The translations under genes were made by a program, and so were the position numbers. The notes beneath the pieces are model-generated. The model did no database searches and was not told where the DNA came from. It saw only the letters and a program-made list of their open reading frames with translations. Source: Streptomyces sp. SID4985 (GTDB lineage Bacteria; Actinomycetota; Actinomycetes; Streptomycetales; Streptomycetaceae). From it: a stretch of DNA of 64,000 nucleotides. This document shows, one piece after another, positions 26,130-33,925 of this stretch; position 1 is the first letter of the stretch, and the number at the start of each line of letters is the position of its first letter. The stretch is from contig NZ_WWIR01000645.1 of the NCBI RefSeq assembly GCF_009863025.1, forward strand, positions 25,333-89,332. Reading direction: 5' to 3'.

Positions 26130-26845
26130 CAGGAACCCTTCGGAGCGTTCCGCATGAGGCAGGGCACCGTGCCTCCGTGCGCGCTCTTCCAGTCGTCGAA
26201 GCACATGCGGCCGCGGTCGGGGTCCAGATGGACGGCGCACTTGCACTGCGGGTCGTGGGGTGAGCAGGTGCAGTGGATGACCAGTTCCTTGGGGCGCAGG
26301 GAGTCCCCGCAGACCCAGCATCGGTACCGGGAGGCGGACCCCGACGCGGTGCCCGGGTGCAGCCTGAGCAGCTCGTGACCGGGGTCGAGCCGTACGGGGT
26401 GGAGGTCGGGCGGCGGCGGGTTGGCGTCGTCCAGACCCTCGTGGAACTCGGCCGCCATGCGGGTCAGTTCCTGTGATCCGTCGGGATTGCGGCACCCGAG
26501 CAGCTGGTTGCGGTGCCGGATCAGGAACTCGTCGCCGGTGCCGGTGTGTTCGACGGTGACTTCCTCGCCCAGCCGGAAGGTGTGGTGGCACTCGGGGCAC
26601 GAACGGGTGAGAGCGCCCAGTTTCTCCAGCAGTTGGGGGGTGACGACGCTGACGTCGTCCTCGGGCTCGTCCGCGCGGCCGGTGTCCGCTCCGGCGCGCC
26701 CTCCGGCCAGCCCGAGCCTGAACTCCTGTGCCATTCCCGCCGGTTCGGCCGAGTCCGCTGCCGTGGGCGTGCCGCCGCCGTCCTGGTAGCGGCGCCTGCG
26801 GGCCTCCAGGTCGACGCCGCTCCACGCGGGACGTGTCTGGCTCAT
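26129..26845 (-). CDS. RING-like zinc-finger protein, candidate E3
   Basis: 238 residues from the ATG at 26845, overlapping the CHAT stop (ATGA). Residues 1-75 are disordered-looking. Two zinc sites are visible: CPECHH (83-88) with later His100 and Cys118; and CWVC (176-179), HCTC (191-194), CKCAVH (201-206) and Cys215. The order resembles binuclear treble-clef fingers such as RING or FYVE, though the spacing is not canonical RING. In prokaryotic operons with E1, E2 and JAB genes such fingers are predicted E3 ligases. Here it stands immediately before E1 and E2, which supports that reading. Ligase activity is inference. Confidence 0.8.
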   Translation of the reverse strand: MSQTRPAWSGVDLEARRRRYQDGGGTPTAADSAEPAGMAQEFRLGLAGGRAGADTGRADEPEDDVSVVTPQLLEKLGALTRSCPECHHTFRLGEEVTVEHTGTGDEFLIRHRNQLLGCRNPDGSQELTRMAAEFHEGLDDANPPPPDLHPVRLDPGHELLRLHPGTASGSASRYRCWVCGDSLRPKELVIHCTCSPHDPQCKCAVHLDPDRGRMCFDDWKSAHGGTVPCLMRNAPKGS

Positions 26846-27771
26846 GCCCTGTCCTCCGTGGTGCCGTCGGACGGGGGCTGAAGAAGCATGTCCTGGGGAT
26901 CGGCGCCGGTCAGGCTCAACTCGGCCTGCCCGTAACGGAACGCCTCCGCCGGGCTCTGGCCGAAACCCAGGGCGGTGTAGAAGCCGCGCGTGAACGCGAG
27001 CGCGTCGTCGTCGCGCAAGGGGTGTACGGCGCCGACGGAGACGGCCGCACAGTCGGAGAAGTGCTCGAGATGGCGGCCCAGGTGGCAGGAGCTCAGCACC
27101 AGGGTGCGCAGCTTCCCGTACGCCTTCAGCGCGGCCGCCAGCCGGGCCGCGTGCACCGGGGCCACCACTCCTTGCTCGTCCTCCAGGAGCAGATAGCCGT
27201 TGGGCGAACCGTGCCCCGCCACATGCAGGACGTGCGGGCGGTGTTCCAGCAGGGCCGGCATGACGTCGCGTACGCGCGTCGCCGCGCACAACTGGACGTC
27301 CACCGTCCGTCCGGTCGCCGTCCGGGCCGCCTCCTGCACCGTCCGGTACTCGGCGCGCAGGCGCAGCGGGCGGGGGGTTCCGGCCGGTTCGGCCAGCAGG
27401 CACAGGATGCGCACGGCCGACGGGAGGGCGGGCTCGCCGCCGCCCGGGTCCTGGCCGCCTTCGCCGCCGGGGGCGCCCCGGCCGCCGTGGGAGGCCAGGA
27501 AGGCGCGGATACGGTCCTGGCCCGGGTACTCCTCCAGGACCTCGGCCAGCAGCTCCTCCAGGCCGAAGCGGAAGGCGCCGTACTCGATGCGGGTGCAGAC
27601 CTGGTCCCAGTAGTGCAGCGGGGTCAGCCCGCCGCCGAACGAGGGCAGCCGGGTGCTGTCCGCCCCGAGCGAGTCCAGCAGGAACCCGGCACTCGCCGAA
27701 TCCGGGTACAGCCCGGCGAGGGTCGTCAACACCCCCTCACGCCGCAGCAGTCGCGTGCTGAATGCGGTCAA
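26842..27771 (-). CDS. EAD1-CHAT caspase-like protease
   Basis: 309 residues from a TTG at 27771 (GAGGGG five bases upstream); in-frame ATGs at 27817 and 27909 are alternatives. Residues 1-92 match an effector-associated domain 1: FSTRLLRREGV, YWDQVCTRIEYG and LLAEVLEEYPGQ. Residues 118-285 are a CHAT protease domain: catalytic His187 in HVAGHG and Cys229 in LVLSSCHLG. CHAT proteins are caspase relatives used in prokaryotic cell death and defence. EAD1 domains are thought to recruit effectors to sensors by homotypic contacts. This is the first gene of the minus operon, coupled to the RING-like gene by ATGA. Confidence 0.88.
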   Translation of the reverse strand: MTAFSTRLLRREGVLTTLAGLYPDSASAGFLLDSLGADSTRLPSFGGGLTPLHYWDQVCTRIEYGAFRFGLEELLAEVLEEYPGQDRIRAFLASHGGRGAPGGEGGQDPGGGEPALPSAVRILCLLAEPAGTPRPLRLRAEYRTVQEAARTATGRTVDVQLCAATRVRDVMPALLEHRPHVLHVAGHGSPNGYLLLEDEQGVVAPVHAARLAAALKAYGKLRTLVLSSCHLGRHLEHFSDCAAVSVGAVHPLRDDDALAFTRGFYTALGFGQSPAEAFRYGQAELSLTGADPQDMLLQPPSDGTTEDRA

Positions 27772-27977
27772 GCCTCCCCCTCGGCACCACGGCTCGTTCC
27801 GGGGGACTCTACCCATGGCGTGCGTCTGATCAATCCGCTTTTGCCGTAAGAAGGTTGAGCGTACGTCAGTTAGCACGCGACTGGGTGAAAGCGCGGACAA
27901 CACAGGCATTATCTGTGATAGAGAGTCCCTTCCGGGACGTGCGCGGTGCGCCGACCCGTGGAAAGGAACGCCGGGCT
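27772..27977. promoter_or_regulatory. Divergent promoter region between the two island operons
   Basis: The 206 bp between the chosen starts must contain both promoters. No convincing -35/-10 pair stands out on either strand. CACAG-7 nt-CTGTG (27901-27917) is the only inverted repeat noticed. If the CHAT protein starts at 27909, the region shrinks to 68 bp. Lower GC (AT-rich stretch 27835-27920) fits a promoter. Confidence 0.4.
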
Positions 27978-30242
27978 GTGGGGGAGGGCACGGGGTTGGC
28001 AGCAGAGTTCCCAGAGGCGTGGCCGGAGGAGTTCCGAGGGCGCGGTCCGGGGTCGTCCGAGGGCGCCGAGGAGAGTTTCCGGCTCGTCCCCGAAACGGGC
28101 ACGGGTGCCCGCTTCACCCGGGGGAGTTTCCAGTTCGTCCGCTACCGCCTCCATCCCACGGGCAAGCGCGTCGTGGTGAAGTCCGCCCTCGACGAGCCGT
28201 CGGGCGGAGCACTCGAGCGCGAGTACGAGAACAACAGGCTGGTCCGCCGCACGCTGCGGCACGACATGCCGCATCAACTCGCCCATGTGATCGCCCGGGA
28301 CGCGCGCCGGGGAGCCCCGCGTCTGCTGCTGTCCTGGCACGGCGAGTGCCTCGACGGCTGGACGGACCCGGACCGGCTGCACGGCCCCGGTCTCACCGAC
28401 GTCGTCCACGACCTGTTCACCGCCGTCGACGCGCTCCACACCTGCGGCCTGGTGCATGGCGCGATCAGCCCGGAGCACCTGTGGTGGTCCGAGGGGGACG
28501 GGCTCCAGCTGAGCGGCCTGGAGGGCGCGGTCCGCGTCGGGGACCCCCTCGGACCGGGGCCCGGCCCCGACTGGACCCCGCCGGGCCGCAGAACCGGTGG
28601 CCGAGCCCTGGCCGAGTACGACGTCCACGCCGCCGGACTGGTGGCGCTGTGGATGCTGACGGGCGAGACGGCACCGGACGCCGGACGGCGCGAGATCCGG
28701 GACCTGATCCTCAGCCACGAGACACCGGTCCAGGAACTCCTGCTGCCGGTCTTCCCGTCCGCCGGGCCGCTGCCGTCCGCCCAGGCGATCAGCACCAGGA
28801 TCGGCCCGGGAGTCACCCTCAGGTTCCGGCGCGCGCTCTCCGTGCGGCACACCGCACGCCTTGAGGACGCGGCGGAAGCCTTCACCGAACTGCGCCGCCG
28901 CCAGGAGCACTTCCGGGCGCGGCACGCCCGCACGACGAGCCGTACACACCCCGCGACCGCGCGTCGGGGAGACACCTACGGCGGCGCCGGAGAGCGCCGC
29001 GGCGGCCTGTGGTCGAGGATCACCGCGGCGTTCGGCACGTCCGGTACGGCCACGCGCACCGCGCCCCCGCCCCCCGTACCGCCGACAGCCGTGTCACGCT
29101 CCACGGTCGAGTGCCCGGTCTGTCTGAACGAACTCGACTGGGACAGCCTCCCCCGCACCCACAACAACGGCTCGGGAAGCCTCGTCCCACTGCGGCCGGA
29201 GTCGGTTCCCGCCGACGCCGAGGGCCGGCTGCGCCTGGAGCAGCACGCGTACCGGACCTGCCCCGGCAACGCGGCGGTGCAGAGCCACAACCTCCCCGAG
29301 CGGTACCCGGCGTTCGGGACGGAGCCCGTCCGCGTAGGGGTCGTCGGCGCCACCAGCACCGGCAAGTCCCATCTGCTGGCCGCGATGATCCACCAGGTCA
29401 CCAGCGACGTCGACGCCATGAACCGGGTCGGCCTCCAGGTGCAGCCGCTCGACCTGATGCAGTACTCGGCCTACATGTCGACGATCGTCCACCCCCTGGT
29501 CCAGGACCGGCAGCAACTCGAACCCACCAGGGTCAGGGCCGACCTGCACTTCGCGATCGGCCTCGTCGTCACGGACGTGCGGACGCGCCGCTCGCACACC
29601 GTGGTCTTCTTCGACATCGCGGGCGAGCGGCTCCAGGACACGGGCCCCGAGACCGACTTCCTCAGCGGGCTGAACGCGCTCCTGTGCGTCGTCGACCCCA
29701 ACACCGTACGAGGGCTCGCCGCGTTCGGGCGCCGTGAGAACGGGCAGTCCGGCGGCGAACCGAACGACGCGGGCGACCCCGCGGTGCACACCGTGTTCCA
29801 GCGCCTGCGCGTGCACAAGGCGCGTCCCGCGGACCCGTTCCTCCGGCTGCCCTGCGCCCTGGTCGTCGGCAAGTCCGACCTGCTCAGGCACCGCGGCTTC
29901 GACGAGGTCGAGCAGTGGCTGTCCAGACGGCGCGACCCCCGCGAGACCGGTGACCTCACCCGCGTCGAGGAGGAGAGCCGGGACGTGTACGCGATGCTGG
30001 CGGCACGCGGCGGGGAACAGTGGCTGACGCCGGTGAAGGAGTGCGAGGACGCGACGCTGCACCTGGCTTCCGCGACCGGGACCGCGGCGCTTCCCGTGCC
30101 GGACGCGGACGGCGTGCTGCGCTTTCCCCCCGAGTCGTTCGGACAGCAGCGGGTGCTCATGCCCCTGCTCTCGTTGCTGGCGATGAAGGGGGTCATCACC
30201 ACTGACGCCGGTCGGTTCGGCCGGACGGAGGAGGGTTCGTGA
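27978..30242 (+). CDS. Pseudokinase / zinc-ribbon / GTPase fusion protein
   Basis: 754 residues from the GTG at 27978 (GAAAGGAA upstream); a TTG at 27996 with GGGGGAGGG is an alternative. Residues 45-310 resemble a protein kinase: VVVK with Lys68 and a Glu-rich helix C. The catalytic loop reads LVHGAISPEHL, with HRD changed to HGA, and no DFG is seen, so it is a predicted pseudokinase. A CPVC zinc knuckle lies at 379-382. Residues 450-754 are a P-loop GTPase: GATSTGKS (457-464), switch-2-like FFDIAGE (544-550) and GKSD (631-634) in place of NKxD. It heads the plus operon and is joined to the GAP1-like gene by a GTGA overlap, which fits a GTPase and its partner. Confidence 0.87.
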   Translation: MGEGTGLAAEFPEAWPEEFRGRGPGSSEGAEESFRLVPETGTGARFTRGSFQFVRYRLHPTGKRVVVKSALDEPSGGALEREYENNRLVRRTLRHDMPHQLAHVIARDARRGAPRLLLSWHGECLDGWTDPDRLHGPGLTDVVHDLFTAVDALHTCGLVHGAISPEHLWWSEGDGLQLSGLEGAVRVGDPLGPGPGPDWTPPGRRTGGRALAEYDVHAAGLVALWMLTGETAPDAGRREIRDLILSHETPVQELLLPVFPSAGPLPSAQAISTRIGPGVTLRFRRALSVRHTARLEDAAEAFTELRRRQEHFRARHARTTSRTHPATARRGDTYGGAGERRGGLWSRITAAFGTSGTATRTAPPPPVPPTAVSRSTVECPVCLNELDWDSLPRTHNNGSGSLVPLRPESVPADAEGRLRLEQHAYRTCPGNAAVQSHNLPERYPAFGTEPVRVGVVGATSTGKSHLLAAMIHQVTSDVDAMNRVGLQVQPLDLMQYSAYMSTIVHPLVQDRQQLEPTRVRADLHFAIGLVVTDVRTRRSHTVVFFDIAGERLQDTGPETDFLSGLNALLCVVDPNTVRGLAAFGRRENGQSGGEPNDAGDPAVHTVFQRLRVHKARPADPFLRLPCALVVGKSDLLRHRGFDEVEQWLSRRRDPRETGDLTRVEEESRDVYAMLAARGGEQWLTPVKECEDATLHLASATGTAALPVPDADGVLRFPPESFGQQRVLMPLLSLLAMKGVITTDAGRFGRTEEGS

Positions 30243-32065
30243 CCCTTGCTCTCCCGCCGTCCGTGCGGGCGCGCCCCCGCGCGGACCTGAGCGTCTACCG
30301 CTGGTCCGAGCACTCCCTCACCGGGCGCAACGGAGTCGGCCCCGTGGCGACGTCGCTGAACCGCGACGACCTGCACCTGTGGGACGGCCGGGTCGCCCCG
30401 TTCGTGTGGGCGGTCACCGGGCCGGGCAACGCGGGCGCGAGCGAACCGGGCTCCGGCTTCCTCTATCTGCGGTTCGGTGCCGAGGCGGCGATGATCCGCA
30501 AACGGCCGGTCCGCGACGCGCGCGGCCGCGCCGGATCGACCCTCACCCACGTCCTGACCGCCCCCGCCGACTGGCTGGACCTCGGCCTGGCCCTCGCGCT
30601 GTGCCGCAGCGAATGGGACGAGTGGCTGCCCGCGGGCGCGTTGCAGGACGGCGGGCGGAGCGAGCTGCCGACCGTCCCGCTGGACAAGCTCAGACAACAT
30701 CTGACCGGCGCTGTCGCGGAGTTGGCCAGTGCCGCCGACACCGTACCCGCCCGTCTGCTCGCCCCGGTCGCGCAGGCGGTCATGGCGACCCCGAAGTCAC
30801 CCGTGACCGTCATCGGGTCGCCCGTTCCCCCCGTGGAAGTGGTGCGGGTGCTGCACGACGTGCTCGCCCCGCTCGTCGCGGGGGAGTGGACCTTCGCCAC
30901 CCGGGAGGAGTCCGACCGGGGCACCGGACTGCCGCGTTTCGTCTTCCTGGAGGAACCGGAACAGGGCTCCCTCTACGGCCAGAGCGACCGCGTCACCGTC
31001 GTGATGAACACGGAGCCGGACGACCCCGAGGCCCTCGCCCGCGCCGAGCAGCTCATCGAGTACCACCGGCGTCGCGGCCCGGACGCGGTGCGCAGACTGC
31101 TGCCGGACGGCCCGCTGGCCACGGCCGAGGACGTACGCGAGTGGCAGCGCCACCACTACATCGCGCCCGGTGTCATCGCCGACGTGACGAGCCTCCTGCA
31201 CGACGCCGTGGCCCGGGACATCGATCCGCAGGCCGCGGAATTCCTCGCCCGCCCGGCGAGCCGTCCGACCATCGAACTGCATCTGCGCCGTGCCTCGTTG
31301 CCCGAGCTGGAGACGCTCGTGGAGGCGTGGGCGCCGCATCGCGGGGACCTGGACGCGTACGGTCACGTACGGACGGCCCTGCACACCGAGGCGCTCCGGC
31401 GCGCGCTCCGGGTGAGCGACGGCTGGAATCCCGAGGCGCGCAGCGAACTCCTGGCCCGGCTGAAGCAGGCGCGGCCGGACACCGGCCTGGTCGTCGAGGC
31501 CGTCCGGGGTGCGCTGAGCACGGTCGGCGGCCGGGGCGAGAGCCTCGATGTGCTGCACGTCCTGATGGTGGCGCGCGCGGTGGGCATCGCGGGACGGGAG
31601 TTCGACGAGGTCCGCAACGACGCCGTCGAGCGGCTGGCCACACACCAGTTGATCACGGCCGTCGACCGCATCAGCGCCCTCGACCCGCTCCTCGGCCGCG
31701 AACTCCTCGCCCACTGCGCACGCCGCAAGGACCGGCGGGACGACCGGATACAGACCTGCCGGACACTGCGTCAGCGGGTGTACCTCGGCCGCGCGGTACG
31801 GCTCATGGCCCTCGGTGGATTCCGGGACGCCGTCGATCTCTACTGCCTCCTCGTCACGTGCGCGGTGGGCAGCGCGCCGGGGCGGACCGGCGTGGTCACG
31901 GTGCTCGCGGATGCCGGACAACGCCCCGACGCGGCCCTGCTCATGGCGCTGTCGCGCCTGGCACGCGGCCGCATGGCCCGGTACGAGGTGCTGACCGCCA
32001 TCGAAAGCGCCTACTTCCGCGACCAGTTGAGCAGCAGAAAGTCCGGGGGAGAGCACCAGGAATGA
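30239..32065 (+). CDS. GTPase-associated protein 1 (GAP1)-like
   Basis: 608 residues from the GTG at 30239, overlapping the GTPase stop. The N-terminus VYRWSEHSLTGRNGVGPVATSL resembles the N-terminal domain of GAP1-type proteins that sit next to such GTPases in conflict operons; I rely on memory for this family. The middle region (FATREESDRGTGLPRFVFLEE) and a helical C-terminal half with many Arg/Ala/Leu repeats follow. No signal peptide or membrane segment is seen. It probably binds or regulates the GTPase (inference). Confidence 0.75.
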   Translation: MTLALPPSVRARPRADLSVYRWSEHSLTGRNGVGPVATSLNRDDLHLWDGRVAPFVWAVTGPGNAGASEPGSGFLYLRFGAEAAMIRKRPVRDARGRAGSTLTHVLTAPADWLDLGLALALCRSEWDEWLPAGALQDGGRSELPTVPLDKLRQHLTGAVAELASAADTVPARLLAPVAQAVMATPKSPVTVIGSPVPPVEVVRVLHDVLAPLVAGEWTFATREESDRGTGLPRFVFLEEPEQGSLYGQSDRVTVVMNTEPDDPEALARAEQLIEYHRRRGPDAVRRLLPDGPLATAEDVREWQRHHYIAPGVIADVTSLLHDAVARDIDPQAAEFLARPASRPTIELHLRRASLPELETLVEAWAPHRGDLDAYGHVRTALHTEALRRALRVSDGWNPEARSELLARLKQARPDTGLVVEAVRGALSTVGGRGESLDVLHVLMVARAVGIAGREFDEVRNDAVERLATHQLITAVDRISALDPLLGRELLAHCARRKDRRDDRIQTCRTLRQRVYLGRAVRLMALGGFRDAVDLYCLLVTCAVGSAPGRTGVVTVLADAGQRPDAALLMALSRLARGRMARYEVLTAIESAYFRDQLSSRKSGGEHQE

Positions 32066-32075
32066 GAGGCGCCAC

Positions 32076-33350
32076 GTGACCCCAGAGGAGACGACCCCCA
32101 CGGCCCCCGCGGCCTCCACGGCCGCCGTGCTGCGTGCGGCGGCCCGGCTCGACGAGCTCGCCGCGCGCGGCCCCAGTGCGCAGGGATCGCAGCTCCTGCA
32201 CCGGATAGCCGCGGAGGCCAAGGCCGGCGGTTCCTCCCTGGCCGGGATCGACCTCGTACGGGCCTATCCGCCCGAGCTTCTGATGCCGGATCAGCCCGCG
32301 GGCCGGGGTGCGGTGGAAGCCGTACTCGGCGGTGTCCGGGACGCGGCCGTGTTCGTGCCCATCGCGGTCACCTGGTTCTCGCTGTGGAAGGCCTTCGAGG
32401 ACTTCGAGGACAGCCCGAAGGGCACCAACTTCCTCCGGCTGTGGATCTCCGGCCTGGGCGGCACGGCCGTCCTCGCGGTCATCGCCCTGATCGTCGTGGT
32501 CGTCGTCCTCACCGCCGTGCTGCAGCGGCGGGAATGGACGGCCGAGCGGCACGGGTCGCGGGAGTGGGAGCGCCAGGAGGTCGCGGGACAACTCATGCTG
32601 ATCAACCTTGAGTTGTCGACCTCGACCGCGGCACAGGCCGCCACCCTTCCGGCGGCCAAGCTGGTGCGCGCGGCCAGGGACATCTCGGCGGCCGCCGTGA
32701 CCCTCGCCGCGACGATGAAAGGAAGCACCGAGCGCCTGGCGAAGATCTTCGAGCCCGGTCCGGAGAGCTCCTTCACGACCGCGCTCGACCGGTGGACGGC
32801 CTCCGCCGGAGAGCTGCGGGAGATGGGGCGCTCGCTCACTGTCCCCCACGACCTCATCCGCCGGTTCACCGCTCTGCGCGCCGAGCTGGCCGCCGAGGAG
32901 CAGGCCGCGCGCGCCGCGCTGAAGGAGCTCCTCACGGAGCTGGGCGAGGCCAGCCAGTCCTCGCGGGACGCCGATGTCGCCCACACCCGGGTGGCTGCCT
33001 CGGTGGTCGAGGGCACCCGTCAAGTGGCTCTGGGAATGGAGCTGTTCGTCGATCACAGCGAGCGGCTCTACGAGTACATGGACGTTCTGGCGCGTGTGCT
33101 CGCCGTGCTCGACGGGGGCCGTATGCCGACCCCGTCCGTGGCCTCGGGCATGACCAACGCGACGACGGCCAACGGCGCGGGCGACGGACCGATGGGCCGC
33201 CAGGTGCCGCGACAGGACACGGGGCAGGGACACGACGGCGGAACGCCGCCCCGCACACCCCCCGCCGGGCCCGGGAGCACCGACAGTCGCAAGGACACGG
33301 GCGACGACGGGGGCGTGGCCGACGGCTGGTATCCGGAGCAGGACGGATGA
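32076..33350 (+). CDS. Two-TM protein with long helical tail, MotA/ZorA-like in plan
   Basis: 424 residues from the GTG at 32076 after GAGAGG. Hydrophobic segments lie at about residues 93-110 (DAAVFVPIAVTWFSLW) and 128-150 (ISGLGGTAVLAVIALIVVVV). A helical cytoplasmic tail of some 200 residues follows, rich in Ala, Glu and Arg, then a disordered C-terminus. The plan (membrane part plus long helical tail) and the overlapping downstream gene recall ZorA/MotA-type stator subunits, but only two membrane segments are evident, against four in MotA. It overlaps the next gene by ATGA. Confidence 0.7.
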   Translation: MTPEETTPTAPAASTAAVLRAAARLDELAARGPSAQGSQLLHRIAAEAKAGGSSLAGIDLVRAYPPELLMPDQPAGRGAVEAVLGGVRDAAVFVPIAVTWFSLWKAFEDFEDSPKGTNFLRLWISGLGGTAVLAVIALIVVVVVLTAVLQRREWTAERHGSREWERQEVAGQLMLINLELSTSTAAQAATLPAAKLVRAARDISAAAVTLAATMKGSTERLAKIFEPGPESSFTTALDRWTASAGELREMGRSLTVPHDLIRRFTALRAELAAEEQAARAALKELLTELGEASQSSRDADVAHTRVAASVVEGTRQVALGMELFVDHSERLYEYMDVLARVLAVLDGGRMPTPSVASGMTNATTANGAGDGPMGRQVPRQDTGQGHDGGTPPRTPPAGPGSTDSRKDTGDDGGVADGWYPEQDG

Positions 33351-33925
33351 GCCGTGACCGAGCGGGGCGGGGGAAGGGCATCGCGCCGAGGTACCTGGCG
33401 GGCTGGCTCTTCGCCGATCTCTTCCTGGCCCTGTTCGTCATCGCCCTGGCGCTCGGACTCGCGTCGTCCGGCGGCCCGAGGCCGAGTGAGGCCGTACCGC
33501 CTGCTCCGGGCACCGGGGAGTCCGAGCCGCCCAAGAACGCCGGGCCGGGCGGCATCGATCCGCACTACCGCACCATAGAAGTCACCCTGGGGCGCGGTGC
33601 GACCGGCCGTGCGCCGGGGCCCTCCGCGCTGAGGAAGGACGACGTCCGCAAGGTGGTCGCCGCCGTGGACAAGGAGATGAACAAGTCCGGCCGGGGACGG
33701 CGGATCGGCATGGTGATCACGTTCGGCAGCGCGCCCAAGGCAAGCCTCGAAAACGGTGAGGCGCTCGCCCAGGACATCAACGAAGCGCTGAAGAACGGGC
33801 GACGGGGCGCGTTCTGCGGGAAGAACGTGGGCCTGCGCAACTTCTGGTCCGGCGGCGCGGACGACCATGCCACGATCGAGATCTACTACATCAACCGCTG
33901 CGATGCCCCGAAGGCCGGCTCATGA
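33347..33925 (+). CDS. Single-TM protein with MotB/TolR/ZorB-like membrane segment
   Basis: 192 residues from the ATG at 33347 (ATGA overlap). One membrane segment at about residues 18-40 reads WLFADLFLALFVIALALGL. An Asp at its start followed by Leu/Phe matches the ion-carrying Asp of MotB, TolR, ExbD and ZorB. The C-terminal domain (110-190) has an OmpA-like order (IGMVITFGSAPKASLENGEALAQDINEAL) but lacks the classic peptidoglycan-binding residues I would look for. It may be a stator partner of the preceding membrane protein. It overlaps the CHAT gene by ATGA. Confidence 0.72.
   Translation: MSRDRAGRGKGIAPRYLAGWLFADLFLALFVIALALGLASSGGPRPSEAVPPAPGTGESEPPKNAGPGGIDPHYRTIEVTLGRGATGRAPGPSALRKDDVRKVVAAVDKEMNKSGRGRRIGMVITFGSAPKASLENGEALAQDINEALKNGRRGAFCGKNVGLRNFWSGGADDHATIEIYYINRCDAPKAGS

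Noticed and set aside
20000..26500. Long plus-strand frames opposite the AAA, JAB, E2 and E1 genes
   Set aside because: They are shadows of the minus-strand genes with no RBS or recognisable motif.
27762..27977. N-terminal extension of the GTPase fusion to 27762
   Set aside because: It would run through the divergent promoter region and into the CHAT1 gene; starts at 27978 or 27996 have RBSs.
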